From positions 7,440,001 through 7,504,000 of the forward strand of contig JAPFFF010000003.1 in NCBI GenBank assembly GCA_039105265.1: a stretch of 64,000 nucleotides of DNA, in the 5' to 3' direction. Below are positions 31,601 to 40,700 of this stretch, one piece after another; position 1 is the first letter of the stretch; each line of letters opens with the position of its first letter. The translations under genes and the position numbers were made by a program. The notes under the pieces were generated by a model. That model ran no database searches, was not told where the DNA came from, and saw only the letters and a program-made list of their open reading frames with translations. The stretch comes from Tritrichomonas musculus (lineage: Eukaryota; Parabasalia; Tritrichomonadida; Tritrichomonadidae).

Positions 31601-33090
31601 CAATAGCAATACTTTATTTAAGTAGATTAAATTCAAAAAGATCAGATGAAGAAGAAAACAATAACAATAATAAAAATACATTTGATAACTTTTTCGATTG
31701 CAATTTTAATACTCAAGATGAACCAACAACAAAGTCCATTTATGATATTAGCATTTACACCTATCCAACACAGACTCTTAAAGATAATCTGTTCCTTTAT
31801 ATTTCAGAATTTTCATTTTCAGGCAAAGATTTTGAATTAATTGATCGACGATTGCAAAGTTTATCATCATATAAATCAAAGCACGGACACATGATTCATG
31901 CAGAAGATCCAAACAAGTTGTACACATTTTATTTCTTTTTAAATAATGATAGCTCTATTATTAAGCCAACAATTGAAAACGCTGTAAGAAGTTTAGGTGT
32001 TAAAGTACCACCGCTCATATACAACATAAATTTGTACTTTGAAGAAAATACATTACAACCAAATGTTCTCAAAATCATTCTTAAAAAATTGAAAAAAATA
32101 CCACAAATAAAGTCTATTCAAAGAAATATTTTTGATGGAAGACAAATAGCTACATACATTAATGCTGATTATTTAGATCAAGCACAGATAATCCAATCTC
32201 TTAAACGTTATTTATTAAAGAAAAATCTAGCTATTGACACAGAAAAGTATCCTTTATTAAGAAATATCATAATTAATGAAAAAATGATGCTTGGCTACAG
32301 TAATGCATTTGACATTATTGTTGATGAAATTAAATCATATGGAATCATACCAATTGATATTTTAAGAAACACGATTTATATATATAATGAAAATCATTTG
32401 AAGAAGCTTTTTCAAGTTTTTTCTTTCATTTGTTTTAAAGATGAAAATGAAAAAATGCTAGCTTTGAATCACATTAATTCAATATTGTTCAGAGACAAGC
32501 CAAATGTTCTTAAGTACAAAATGAATCTTCATTATGCTACTCTTAATGTATGTCCACTTGGAAAACCTCTTCGTAAAAGTATTGTAAAAATTTTCCAAAG
32601 TTTCGATGGTGTTGAAGATATTCAGCATAATGTCTTTTCAATTGAAAGCCCTTGTTTAAGAACATATATTGGATTTGATACTATGTCAAACTTGAAAAAA
32701 GCATGTGAAAAGTATTTTTATTTTAAATCGTTGGCAATGAAATTTGCACAGGATGATTTCGAATTTTTCGCTCCAAGAAAAAATTTATTTTATTTAAAAA
32801 TAAAAACTAATCATAATGATTTAAAAATATCAGAAATATTGTATGCAATTTCTCGGAATGCCTCTGATTTTCAGGAAAATTGCTTCGATGATTCAAATTC
32901 ATTTGATCGGTCATTTGCTTCTTATATGGGATTCAATACAATGCAGAAATACAAAAAAATATATAAATATCTTAGCCTTCATCCAGAAATAAGTAATGCA
33001 GATATTTCTGAATACATTCCCAAACAAAACATAGAAACGCCTGTTTTACATTTTGATGAAGAAACTTATATTTATTATGAAAGTTTCTGA
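28642..33090 (+). CDS. Protein kinase with Sel1 repeats and C-terminal repeat domain
   Basis: 1482 residues. Kinase domain about 12-290 with all key parts: GSGNFG loop (19-24), Lys41, HRDLKPGN (His153-Arg-Asp155), DFG (Asp173) and GTPMYMAPE; tyrosine-kinase-like style, serine/threonine specificity likely. From about 330 to 1000 come Sel1-type TPR repeats of 36 residues (ADxGDxxAMxxYGxMLxxGxGIPxNKKEGxKYxKMA), roughly 17, a scaffold for partner proteins. The last 450 residues hold three or four copies of an unrecognised unit with predicted beta-alpha-beta-beta-alpha pattern (KIILKKLKKIPQIKSIQRNI...FDGRQIATYI; KIFQSFDGVEDIQHNVFSIE...RTYIGFDTM; EILYAISRNASDFQENCFDD...ASYMGFNTM), possibly RRM-like. 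No membrane segment. Probably a cytosolic signalling scaffold. Confidence 0.9.
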   Translation: MEYVPRINIKDYDFIKTIGSGNFGTVSLVRNIKDNLEYAAKEECNSEFDNEVEIDGNIERSSRRNTIMKELKTYTKIKNAAILNCIGYSPYNLSNLPNYTLIMEYMPNKSLDKLLQNAYNSCAPITYTNTAKYIILIGTALGMKYLHNKGIIHRDLKPGNILLDEHLYPKICDFGCSKVSDKELTHIMMKTEIGTPMYMAPEIYTNDSYYNYKVDVYAFSYVAYEIITGEKPFKDITSVFQFMGRIIEGERPDTTKIGDAEICKFLEKCWSPDQSKRPSFLQIVEELMQERFRNYFNVVEDDDDVNEYLDMFDDELKSPLSKDALNVKKDADNGNVESMFLYGMMLCKGIGAPINKKEGIKYYKMAIEKGHQGAMLNYAIMLHDGDGIPVDKKESAKILRMATDIPQAVYNLSYQLINGDGIPADKKEGIRLCEKAAEMGDVLAMKYLSKIYSRGVNVPANLETSAHYCKMAAENGDVDSMFIYGEMLSENIVPSSSKIEGVLYLRLAADMGSVNAMTNYGIMLIDGEGIPVNINEGMKYLKMASEKNFPNAFFAMFIAIFKFNGYPLDNETFVDSVNKYLEDPKELNNDMKNAIAYLKKAADLDYLEAIYYYGFMRYIGFAMECNKEEGIEYIIKSYEKGKKEAFQMVVAFLLHQNGDENGEEVLLFLKMSVDRGDVHAMLYCSYLLLQEDILGTNNLKEIKEFSSFNIENLSFGKKIKQNEEEGLKYLKMAADHGDIFAMRQYSTIMIDKKNQIEGLKYLKMAADQGDIESMKVYGGMLIDDDSVEKNEVEGAKYIKKAADRGDYTAIGKYGELLYHGKGVTANKKGASKLYKIAADGGIDFCMYSYARMLRHGDGIPQNIKESIKYYKMAIDKGHSISMINYAHMLFSGEGITVDRVEAAKYYKMSADHGYTNAMINLGRMMFYGEGIPKNKKEGLRYFKMGADLGNQQSMFLYGKILYEGHEIQGNVKEGYEYIKKAADNGYPIAILYLSRLNSKRSDEEENNNNNKNTFDNFFDCNFNTQDEPTTKSIYDISIYTYPTQTLKDNLFLYISEFSFSGKDFELIDRRLQSLSSYKSKHGHMIHAEDPNKLYTFYFFLNNDSSIIKPTIENAVRSLGVKVPPLIYNINLYFEENTLQPNVLKIILKKLKKIPQIKSIQRNIFDGRQIATYINADYLDQAQIIQSLKRYLLKKNLAIDTEKYPLLRNIIINEKMMLGYSNAFDIIVDEIKSYGIIPIDILRNTIYIYNENHLKKLFQVFSFICFKDENEKMLALNHINSILFRDKPNVLKYKMNLHYATLNVCPLGKPLRKSIVKIFQSFDGVEDIQHNVFSIESPCLRTYIGFDTMSNLKKACEKYFYFKSLAMKFAQDDFEFFAPRKNLFYLKIKTNHNDLKISEILYAISRNASDFQENCFDDSNSFDRSFASYMGFNTMQKYKKIYKYLSLHPEISNADISEYIPKQNIETPVLHFDEETYIYYESF

Positions 33091-33256
33091 ATGATTAGAA
33101 ATGAAGAAACTTATATTTCAGCCATCTAGATGTAGAGATCATTAAGTCTCATAAACACAATTCTTTTAATTAATTTTATTTCATATTTTTACAAAAAAAT
33201 TCTTAAAATTTTATAAAAATATATTTTTAGCTACATAAGAACAATATAGATAGAAA
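33091..33256. other. Duplicated 5' flank of tRNA-His
   Basis: The bases before the tRNA (AACAATATAGATAGAAA and similar further out) are shared with those before the second tRNA-His at 35961, showing that the duplicated unit is larger than the tRNA. Confidence 0.6.
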
Positions 33257-33328
33257 GGGTTGATGGTGTAAAGGTTAGCACATTTGCCTGTGGTGCAAAA
33301 TGTCCGTGTTCGATTCACGGTCTACCCA
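33257..33328 (+). tRNA. tRNA-His (GTG)
   Basis: 72 nt with discriminator A. Acceptor GGGTTGA/TCTACCC with one T-T mismatch, D arm GTGT...GCAC containing GGTTA, anticodon stem TTTGC/GCAAA with loop CTGTGGT (anticodon GTG), T arm CCGTG TTCGATT CACGG. No intron; CCA is not encoded. A run of seven T follows directly as a Pol III terminator. An identical copy is at 35961-36032. Confidence 0.9.
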
Positions 33329-33551
33329 TTTTTTTGTGTTTTTAATTATGATTAAAAGAAATTTTTTAAAAAAATATGAAATAAAATCAGCCAAAAATCT
33401 GTACACATTTTTTTGAGAGCTTTTCCTTTATCTTGAGTGTTCTATTAATCCGATTTTGATAGATCTATTTTTGAAAAATGTCTTAAAATTATTTGGAACA
33501 ATACTTGAACAAAACATTTGAATTTATAAAAAGTAAAAATTTCAAAGATTT

Positions 33552-33850
33552 TTTGAGATGTATTTTGGACAAAACCAAATCAATTTAACATCATACACAA
33601 TTAGATCCAATAATGGATCAGCTAGTTCAAATGCTCATCCAAAAACATGGACGATGTCAGGATCGAATGATAAAACTGAGTTGACAATCCAGTCCTGAAT
33701 GGTGAGTACAACCAACACCGATTTGAAATTAAGAATCACAACGACAAATATTACCGTTACATTCGATATCATCAAGATGATTCAATGGATAATGATAAAA
33801 AGTACCAATATGCAATTTACATCATGCATTGAATTCTTTGGTTCTTTTAA
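33552..33850 (+). pseudogene. F5/8C (discoidin-like) domain relic
   Basis: One frame reads INLTSYTIRSNNGSASSNAH then PKTWTMSGSNDKTELTIQS before a stop; the next bases in another frame read LNGEYNQHRFEIKNHNDKYY RYIRYHQDDS and end CIEFFGSF. These are consecutive pieces of the trichomonad F5/8 type C domain, its second half only. At least two breaks separate it from a readable domain. It is related to the relic at 8088-9119 and lies between the two tRNA-His copies. Confidence 0.7.
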
Positions 33851-34023
33851 ATTATCATAAAACAGCCCTTAAAATAATAATGATGGTCTCTCATAAATTA
33901 TAAGCATATCTTATATCTAAATACCAATATTCGTTTTTTTTTTTTTTTTCTAAATACCAATATTCGTTCTTAATTACCTATTTCGAGCTTATTAATAATG
34001 AAAAATTTTATTTAAATCAAGAA

Positions 34024-34088
34024 GGGCACGCACCTAAGTCTAGTGGTATGATTCACCCTTAAGGTGCGTGATGTCTTTTTTTTATAGT
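34024..34088 (+). ncRNA. tRNA-Pro-like hairpin with Pol III signals
   Basis: GTCTAGTGGTATGATTC (about 34038-34054) equals the D-arm/A-box stretch of eukaryotic tRNA-Pro, followed by an anticodon-like arm (CACCCTTAAGGTGCGTG). No T arm or B box follows; instead a T run (34075-34083) begins. CACGCACCTAAG (34027-34038) pairs with CTTAAGGTGCGTG (34058-34070) leaving one bulge, so the whole folds as a long hairpin with the A-box in the loop. It could be a tRNA-Pro pseudogene or a tRNA-derived small Pol III RNA. Confidence 0.4.
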
Positions 34089-34154
34089 ATTCATATCTTT
34101 AAAATAAATAAATGTAAAGACTATGTGTTGTTTCTTTTGTTGTTAATATTTCTG

Positions 34155-34202
34155 CTGATTCAGTCTTTTCTGATGCCGTACAAGATGAATCAGCTTTTTT
34201 AT
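34155..34202 (+). terminator. Hairpin followed by T run
   Basis: GCTGATTCA (34155-34163) pairs perfectly with TGAATCAGC (34187-34195), followed by seven T. It lies 70 bases past the tRNA-Pro-like hairpin. It may be a terminator-like structure or the 3' end of a small RNA; no gene is tied to it. Confidence 0.3.
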
Positions 34203-34519
34203 TTGTAGTCCACATTTAATCCTCATATCCAACAAGTTTGAATTCTCGATCTCTGAAATTGATTTCGAGTATCAGTGCATACTTATTTAATGATATCAAA
34301 AAGTTAATCAATTATCGATCTCGAGAATCTGAGAATTACAAAGATTAATTGGAATCACATATATAAAAAAAGCTTTTATGAAAGCCAGAAGAATAATTTG
34401 TTCAAATAATGATAAAATAATTTCAATTATAAATCAGGTGAATTGAAAAAAACAAGCCCGATCATGAAAAAAATTATATAATATTTAATTTTCTTACATT
34501 TTTAAAATATCAAAAGATT

Positions 34520-35122
34520 TTACATTATTATACAGCATGAATCTTGTTTATCTTCAGAACATGATGCATTCATTTGATTTGGTGAATTAAGAGCAACTTG
34601 GGTTGCTAATTCAAACACATCATCTAGATGAAGTTGTTTTAATGATGAACATTCTACATAATATTGAGCTCCAACTTTATTTTTCATTTCCTCTCCTTTT
34701 GATGAAGGAATTGGTTGCCACCCTTTTGATTTGAATTCATACTCATGCTGTTCATATGCATCTCTTAAATCAGATTTCGTTCCTACTATTATAAATGGAA
34801 CGTTTGGACAATATTTTTTGATTAAAGGAACGTATTTGTTTTCAATATTTTCTAATGATGTAAGTGAAACAAGAGAAAAGCATAAAATAAAACAATTTGT
34901 AAACGGATATACTAATGGTATCAGTTTGGAATGATTTTCATGTCCCACCATATCCCATAGACCCAATTCGATTGATTGATTTTCAACTCTCACTTTGACT
35001 GAATGAGAGTCAAATATGCTTGAAATATATTCGCTTGGGAATACATTTGTTGTGTAAGTAATTAATAAGCATGTTTTCCCAACTGTAATATCCCCATCAA
35101 CAACACATTTAATATGTTTCAT
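34520..35122 (-). CDS. Rho/Rac-family small GTPase, divergent
   Basis: 200 residues, the usual Rho length. G1 is GDITVGKTCLL (GDGxVGKT in the family), switch I reads FPSEYISSIFDSHSVKV, where PTVFD with the Mg-binding Thr is expected, so Ser replaces it; G3 is WDMVGHE (WDTAGQE), meaning the catalytic Gln61 position is His; G4 is GTKSDL; G5 is ECSSL. The C-terminus CCIIM is a CAAX prenylation signal with a second Cys. The Gln-to-His change usually lowers GTP hydrolysis, so the protein may be largely GTP-bound. Likely role: membrane-attached regulator of the actin cytoskeleton. Confidence 0.88.
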   Translation of the reverse strand: MKHIKCVVDGDITVGKTCLLITYTTNVFPSEYISSIFDSHSVKVRVENQSIELGLWDMVGHENHSKLIPLVYPFTNCFILCFSLVSLTSLENIENKYVPLIKKYCPNVPFIIVGTKSDLRDAYEQHEYEFKSKGWQPIPSSKGEEMKNKVGAQYYVECSSLKQLHLDDVFELATQVALNSPNQMNASCSEDKQDSCCIIM

Positions 35123-35231
35123 ATTTTTTTGAGATAAAAATAATTTTTAAAAATTCCTTATAATCAATATTTCTATTATTACTGAAAAATTGAAATAAAA
35201 TATTGAAATTTTTGAGTATTGAATGTAAAAA

Positions 35232-35705
35232 TTAACAAAGGGGCAGAAATAAAGAATCAATTTTTGGATTGGATTTCCCAACAAGCATACATTGTATAAT
35301 TGTTATACATGTTAAATCATTTGTTGAAACACAGAATCCATCATTCGGTTCATCAATAGAAGAAGGATGAATGAGATTTTTAATGAAAGTTCCAGAAAAG
35401 GCAGATCGAGTAATTGAGTTCAATTCCGAATCAACTTTTAAATCAAATTTTTCTAAATTTGATCCCGCAAAAGCATATCTCCCAATTGTTGTAACATGTG
35501 ATGGAATTCTTATCTCTTTCATATTTGAATAATTTTTAACTCGCAATTTTGTGAAAATTCCATTTTTTTGAATCTTTTCAGAACTGCTAAAAGCATAATT
35601 ATCTTTTTTTTTTTTTACTTTTTGAGGAATTTTTATATACTCAGGCGAAGATACTGTAAAGGAATATTTTTCAATCAATTTTAATTCAGAATCATCTGAA
35701 AAGAG
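35232..35705 (-). pseudogene. BspA-like gene relic, both ends missing
   Basis: A 150-codon frame without ATG near its start (nominal TTG at 35678; the frame reads DDSELKLIEKYSF upstream). LRR_5 units of the 26864-28258 subtype are recognisable (MKEIRIPSHVTTIGRYAFAG; DSELNSITRSAFSGTFIKNL) and DEPNDGFC is the remains of SELKDGWC. The N-terminal region and most repeats are missing. Located 110 bases upstream of the Rho gene on the same strand. Confidence 0.7.
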
Positions 35706-35960
35706 AAAGTTTTTGATTTTGTTTGAATTGTAAAAGCTCTCTCAACAACAGAAGTTATCAAGTATTCTTTGTTGTTTCCCTAATGAATACTCTAAAAGAA
35801 GCAATTTTTTCTTTCAAATCATTTCTATCTTCTTATTTTAAGAATAGGCTCATTTATTTAAGGAACCACATTATCTTGTTTTATGTTTACATATTATTAA
35901 AAATTCTTAATTTTTTATAAAAATATATGTTTAACCACATTATAACAATATAGATAGAAA

Positions 35961-36032
35961 GGGTTGATGGTGTAAAGGTTAGCACATTTGCCTGTGGTGC
36001 AAAATGTCCGTGTTCGATTCACGGTCTACCCA
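35961..36032 (+). tRNA. tRNA-His (GTG), second copy
   Basis: Identical over all 72 bases to the tRNA at 33257-33328, with the same arms and anticodon GTG. The 5' flank AACAATATAGATAGAAA and the 3' flank TTTTTTTGTGTTTTTA are also shared, so the gene was copied as a block of roughly 110-150 bp. Confidence 0.9.
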
Positions 36033-36064
36033 TTTTTTTGTGTTTTTATTTATTTTATAAATAT

Positions 36065-37477
36065 TCAATGGTGTAAAGCTTTGGTATGACCTCCATCAGC
36101 AGCAAGTTTATAATATCGAACTGCTTCATATCTATTCATTTCTATTCCATCATCATCTTTGAGCATGACTGCGTAATTATACATCGCTTCAGTATATCCT
36201 TTGTCAGCTGCTTGTTTGAAATATTGAGATGCTACTATCTTGTTCATTTTGATTCCTGATCCTTTCGAAAGAAGAAAAGCATAGTTATTCATGGCTCTTA
36301 TGTGACCTTGATCTGCTGCGAGTTTATAATATTGAGCTGCTTCTTTTTTGCTTCTTCTTACTCCAATTCCTTCTTTAAGCATGAAACCATATCTGACCAT
36401 TGAATCAACATGACCATTATCTGCTGCAAGTTTATAATATTGAGCTGCTTCACTCTTGCTTTTTCTTTTACCAACTCCTTCTTCAATCATTTTCCCATAT
36501 TCAAACATTGAATCAACATGACCATTATCTGCTGCAAGTTTATAATATTGAGCTGCTTCTTTCTTGTTTTCTTCAATTCCATCTCCATTTTCGAGCATAA
36601 CAGCGAGTTTATACATGGAATCAGTATATCCTTGATCTGCTGTAAATTTGTAATAACAAACTGCTGTTGCCATATCTATTTCAGTTCCTTCTCCCTTTGA
36701 AAGCATGCCAGCATATTTGAACATCGCTCGATGATCTCTGTGCCCTGCTGCAAGATTGTAATAATGTGCTGCTTTTTCTGTATTCTTCATTATTCCATCT
36801 CCATTCAAAAGCATTTCTGCTAATTTGATCATTGATTCAACATGGCCTTGATTGGATGCAAGTTCATAATATTCAGCTTCTTCTTTTTTATCTTTTTCTA
36901 CAGCATCTCCATTGATAAGCATATCTGCATATTTTAATATTCCATTATAGGATCCTCTATCTGCTAGAGATTTATAATCACAAGATGTTTCTTTCTTGTT
37001 CTCTTCTATTCCATCTCCATTTTCAAGCAAAGCTGCGCATTCTTGCATTGATTCAACATCTCCTTGATCTGCTGCATGTTTATAATATTTGGCCAATTCT
37101 TCCTTGTTCATTTCTGTTACATCATCTTCTGAATGATTTTTCTCAGATTGAAATTTTGATCCTGATTCACTTGGTTCTTTCAATTGTTCTTCTTTTGTTA
37201 TTATTTTTCCTGTATTATTTCCATTATCTTTCATTTTATTATTCTTTGATGATATTTCTTTATATATGTTCCAATAAAATGTGTTATCTGTAGATTCTTC
37301 TTGAATTTCTTTCAAATATTCAGAAACAAATATATTAATGTTTTTTTTTTTTGTTTCATCTGTATAATCTTTTCCTTCATTTGCATTATTTCCAATAATT
37401 TCTCGTTTGTGTGATCCAAGTTCTTCAATGATATCTGAAATTGTTGTTTGATTCTTTTTGTTCATAGTCAAATGCAT
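36065..37477 (-). CDS. Sel1-repeat protein
   Basis: 470 residues from ATG. The first 130 residues are polar, low-complexity and without recognised domain. From about 135 to the end run nine Sel1-type (TPR-like) repeats of 36 residues with consensus EAAQYYKLAADxGHVDSMxxYGxMLxxGxGIxxNKK. Several adjacent repeats are nearly identical at DNA level (copies around 36400-36560), a sign of recent expansion. There is no kinase domain, unlike the related repeat region of the 28642-33090 gene. No signal peptide. Sel1 proteins act as adaptors; the partner is unknown. The stop codon lies only 35 bases past the tRNA-His gene, which is on the opposite strand. Confidence 0.85.
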   Translation of the reverse strand: MHLTMNKKNQTTISDIIEELGSHKREIIGNNANEGKDYTDETKKKNINIFVSEYLKEIQEESTDNTFYWNIYKEISSKNNKMKDNGNNTGKIITKEEQLKEPSESGSKFQSEKNHSEDDVTEMNKEELAKYYKHAADQGDVESMQECAALLENGDGIEENKKETSCDYKSLADRGSYNGILKYADMLINGDAVEKDKKEEAEYYELASNQGHVESMIKLAEMLLNGDGIMKNTEKAAHYYNLAAGHRDHRAMFKYAGMLSKGEGTEIDMATAVCYYKFTADQGYTDSMYKLAVMLENGDGIEENKKEAAQYYKLAADNGHVDSMFEYGKMIEEGVGKRKSKSEAAQYYKLAADNGHVDSMVRYGFMLKEGIGVRRSKKEAAQYYKLAADQGHIRAMNNYAFLLSKGSGIKMNKIVASQYFKQAADKGYTEAMYNYAVMLKDDDGIEMNRYEAVRYYKLAADGGHTKALHH

Positions 37478-37779
37478 ATGTCAAATATTGGAAGGCATAG
37501 ATTTCATTTAATAAAAATGAAGTCAAATATTGAAGATAGTTTCAATGCATATCTTGATTATTATAGATATGTCAATTAAGAATTTCTATTATTATAAATG
37601 GACTATAAAGTTTTATATATTGATTTTTATGATTTTGTTATAATTATTATAGTCGTTCTCAAGAAGTTGGTAACCCAGAAAATATCTATTTTTATTTGTC
37701 CATCTTGCAATAATAATAAAACAAGTATTACAAAGATATAAATAAATACAAAATATATTAACTTAGAAAATATAATTAA
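37478..37779. other. Intergenic, nothing recognised
   Basis: 302-base AT-rich spacer between two minus-strand genes; no repeat or RNA gene seen. Confidence 0.5.
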
Positions 37780-40700
37780 TTAAACCCATGTTATTTTCAC
37801 TTGTGAATCAAGTATAATATTGCTTGAGCGAAGAAAAGAAGGAATCGTGATTTCAGTTAATGATGAGCATCCATTGAAAGCAGAGAATTCTATCAAAGTT
37901 ACAGAAGTTGGAATTGTGATTTGCTTTAATGATGAACATCCTTGAAAAGCGTATGATTCGATTGATGTTACAGAAGAAGGAATTGTGATTTGCGTTAGTG
38001 ATGAGCATCCTTGAAAAGTATATGATTTAATTGAAGTCACAGAAGATGGAATTATGATTTGTGTCAATAATGAGCACTTTTTGAAAGCATGGTCTCCAAT
38101 TGAAGTTACTGAAGAAGGAATTGTAATTTGTGCCAATGATGAACATCCATAGAAAGCATATGATTTAATTGAAGTTACAGAAGAAGGAATTGTAATTCGT
38201 GCTAATGATGAGCACCCATAAAAAGTATATGGTTTGATTGATGTCACCGAAGAAGGAATTGTGATTTGTTTTAAAGATGAACATTTATAAAAAGCATATA
38301 TTTCAATTGAAGTTACAGAAGAGGGAATTGATATTTCTGCCAGAGATGAGCACTCCTGAAAAGCAGATGATTTAATTGTAGTTACAGAAGATGGAATAGT
38401 GATTTGTGTTAGTGATGAGCATCCCTGAAAAGTAGAAAATTCAATTAAAGTTACTGAAGAAGGAATTGTGATTAGTGCAAGAGACGAACATTTATAAAAA
38501 GCAGATAATTTAATTGAAGTCACAGAGGAAGGAATTGTGACTTGTGTTAATGAAGTACATCCTTTGAAAACTCTGCCTTCGATTGAAGTTACAGAAGAAG
38601 GAATTATGAAATGCTCTAATGATGAACAATCTTGGAATGCACATGATCCAATTGAAGTTACAGAAGAAGGAATAGTGACTTGCATTAAAGATGAACATTT
38701 GTAGAAAGCAAATGATTCAATTGAAATAACAGAAGAAGGTATTGAGATATGCTTCAATGATGTCAATCCATGGAAAGCATGATTACTAATTATAGTTATT
38801 GAAGAAGGAATTATGATTTGGGTTAATGATGTGCATTTTAAGAAAGTTAATGGCTCGATTGAAGTTATAGAAGAGGGAATTGTAAATTGTGTTAGTGATG
38901 AGCATCCATAAAATGCGAACGATTCAATTGAAGTTACAGATGATGGAATAGTGATTTGTGTAAGTGATGAACATCCATAAAATAAAGATGATTTAATTGT
39001 GGTTACAGAAGAAGGAATTGTTATTTGTGTCAACATTGAACATTTTTTGAAACAATGGTCTCCAATTGAAGTTACTGAGTAAGGAATTGTAATTTGTGTC
39101 AATGATGAACATCCATTGAAAGCATATGATTCAATTGAAGTTATAGAAGAAGGAATTATGATTTGTGTTAATGATGAGCATCCATAAAAAGTAGATGATT
39201 TAATTGAAGTTATCGAAGAAGGAATGGTGATTTGTTTTAATGATGAGCATTCTCCAAAAGCAGATATTCCAATTGAATTAACAGAAGAAGGAATTGTGAT
39301 CTCTGTTAATGATGAGCATCCACAAAAGGAATAATTGCCAATTGAAGTTACAGAAGAAGGAATTGAAATTTGTGTTAATGATGAACATCCATAGAAAGCA
39401 TATGATTCAATTGAAGTCAATGAAGGAGGCATTATAATTTGTAATAGAGACGAGCATCCATAAAAAGTATACTTTCCAATTGAAGTCATAGAAGAAGGAA
39501 TTGTGATTTCTATTAATGATAAACATCCAAAAAATGCATATTCCCCAATTGAAGTCACAGAAGTAGGAATGACGATAGGCGCAAGTGACGAGCATTCATA
39601 GAAAGCATATTTTCCAATTGATGATATAGAAGAAGATAATCCATTTTCAAATGAAATATGACATCCATTAAAAGCATTGTCTTCAATTATTTTTATTGAA
39701 TCTACAAATAAAACAGAATAAATAAGTCTTTCTTCTTTGTTTGCAATAGATTGTATTAATTTTGAATCCTTAAGACAATCAAATTCTTTTGAAGGATAAA
39801 GTATTTGTATTGATATGATATTAAAACATTTTAGGATATTTACAAAGTCAGGAGAATTAAACAAGTTAGCTGAAATAAACTTCACTGTTTTATTTAATTT
39901 GATTTTGATTTGATACCATTTATATTCTTTAGCAGTAGAAGAACATTTTCTTGAAGAAAAGTTATGATATGATATATATTCTTTCATTATAGATGAAATA
40001 AAGAAATACTGAATTTCATTTTCTAAATTACTAAAACTTTTCTCTTCCATTAATTCTTGATAAATGATTAGAAATATTTTACTTTTTTCAAAACCTCTAA
40101 CTTTTGAAATATGAAAATATTCCATTGCTTTCTTTTCATTTTTTTCGCATCCTCTTCCAAAAAATAGAATTTTACCATATTCGTACATGGCTTCAATATT
40201 TCCTTTTTTAGTGCACTGGAAAATAATTTCTTTAGCTTCTTTAAGCTGTTTTTCATGAATTAAGATTTTTCCATATAATAACATGATGGAATCATTATTA
40301 TCATTGAGTTTGTTTTTGAGATACAATTTTGCTTTTTGAATGTTCTTGGAAATAATTGTTCCATCAATTAATATCTGACAGTAATAAATCAATGAATCAA
40401 AGTTATCATTTTTTATAGACTCTTCTAAATATTTGATTCCAAGCATAATATCTTTTTGATAATTGTTTGTTCCTTCAATTAAATTCTTACCTATAATAAA
40501 TTGTGTTTGAGGATCTAAATTTGCTATTTGATGAATATCACTGTAATTTATACTATTGTCTAAGGTTTGTATATCTTCAATTTCAATTATTTTCTGTCTT
40601 GTATCTGCTTTTTCATCATCAATATTTATATCTTTGAATGTTTTTATTTCATCAATTTCACAATGATTGCATTCCTTTTTGACTTCTTTTGAATTAATTT

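Noticed and set aside
35723-35920. 65-codon hydrophobic plus-strand ORF
   Set aside because: It has no family resemblance, and its composition is that of random AT-rich DNA upstream of the tRNA.
37780-39600. Many short ORFs antisense or out of frame in the LRR region
   Set aside because: They arise from the uniform 69-bp repeats and show no independent protein character.
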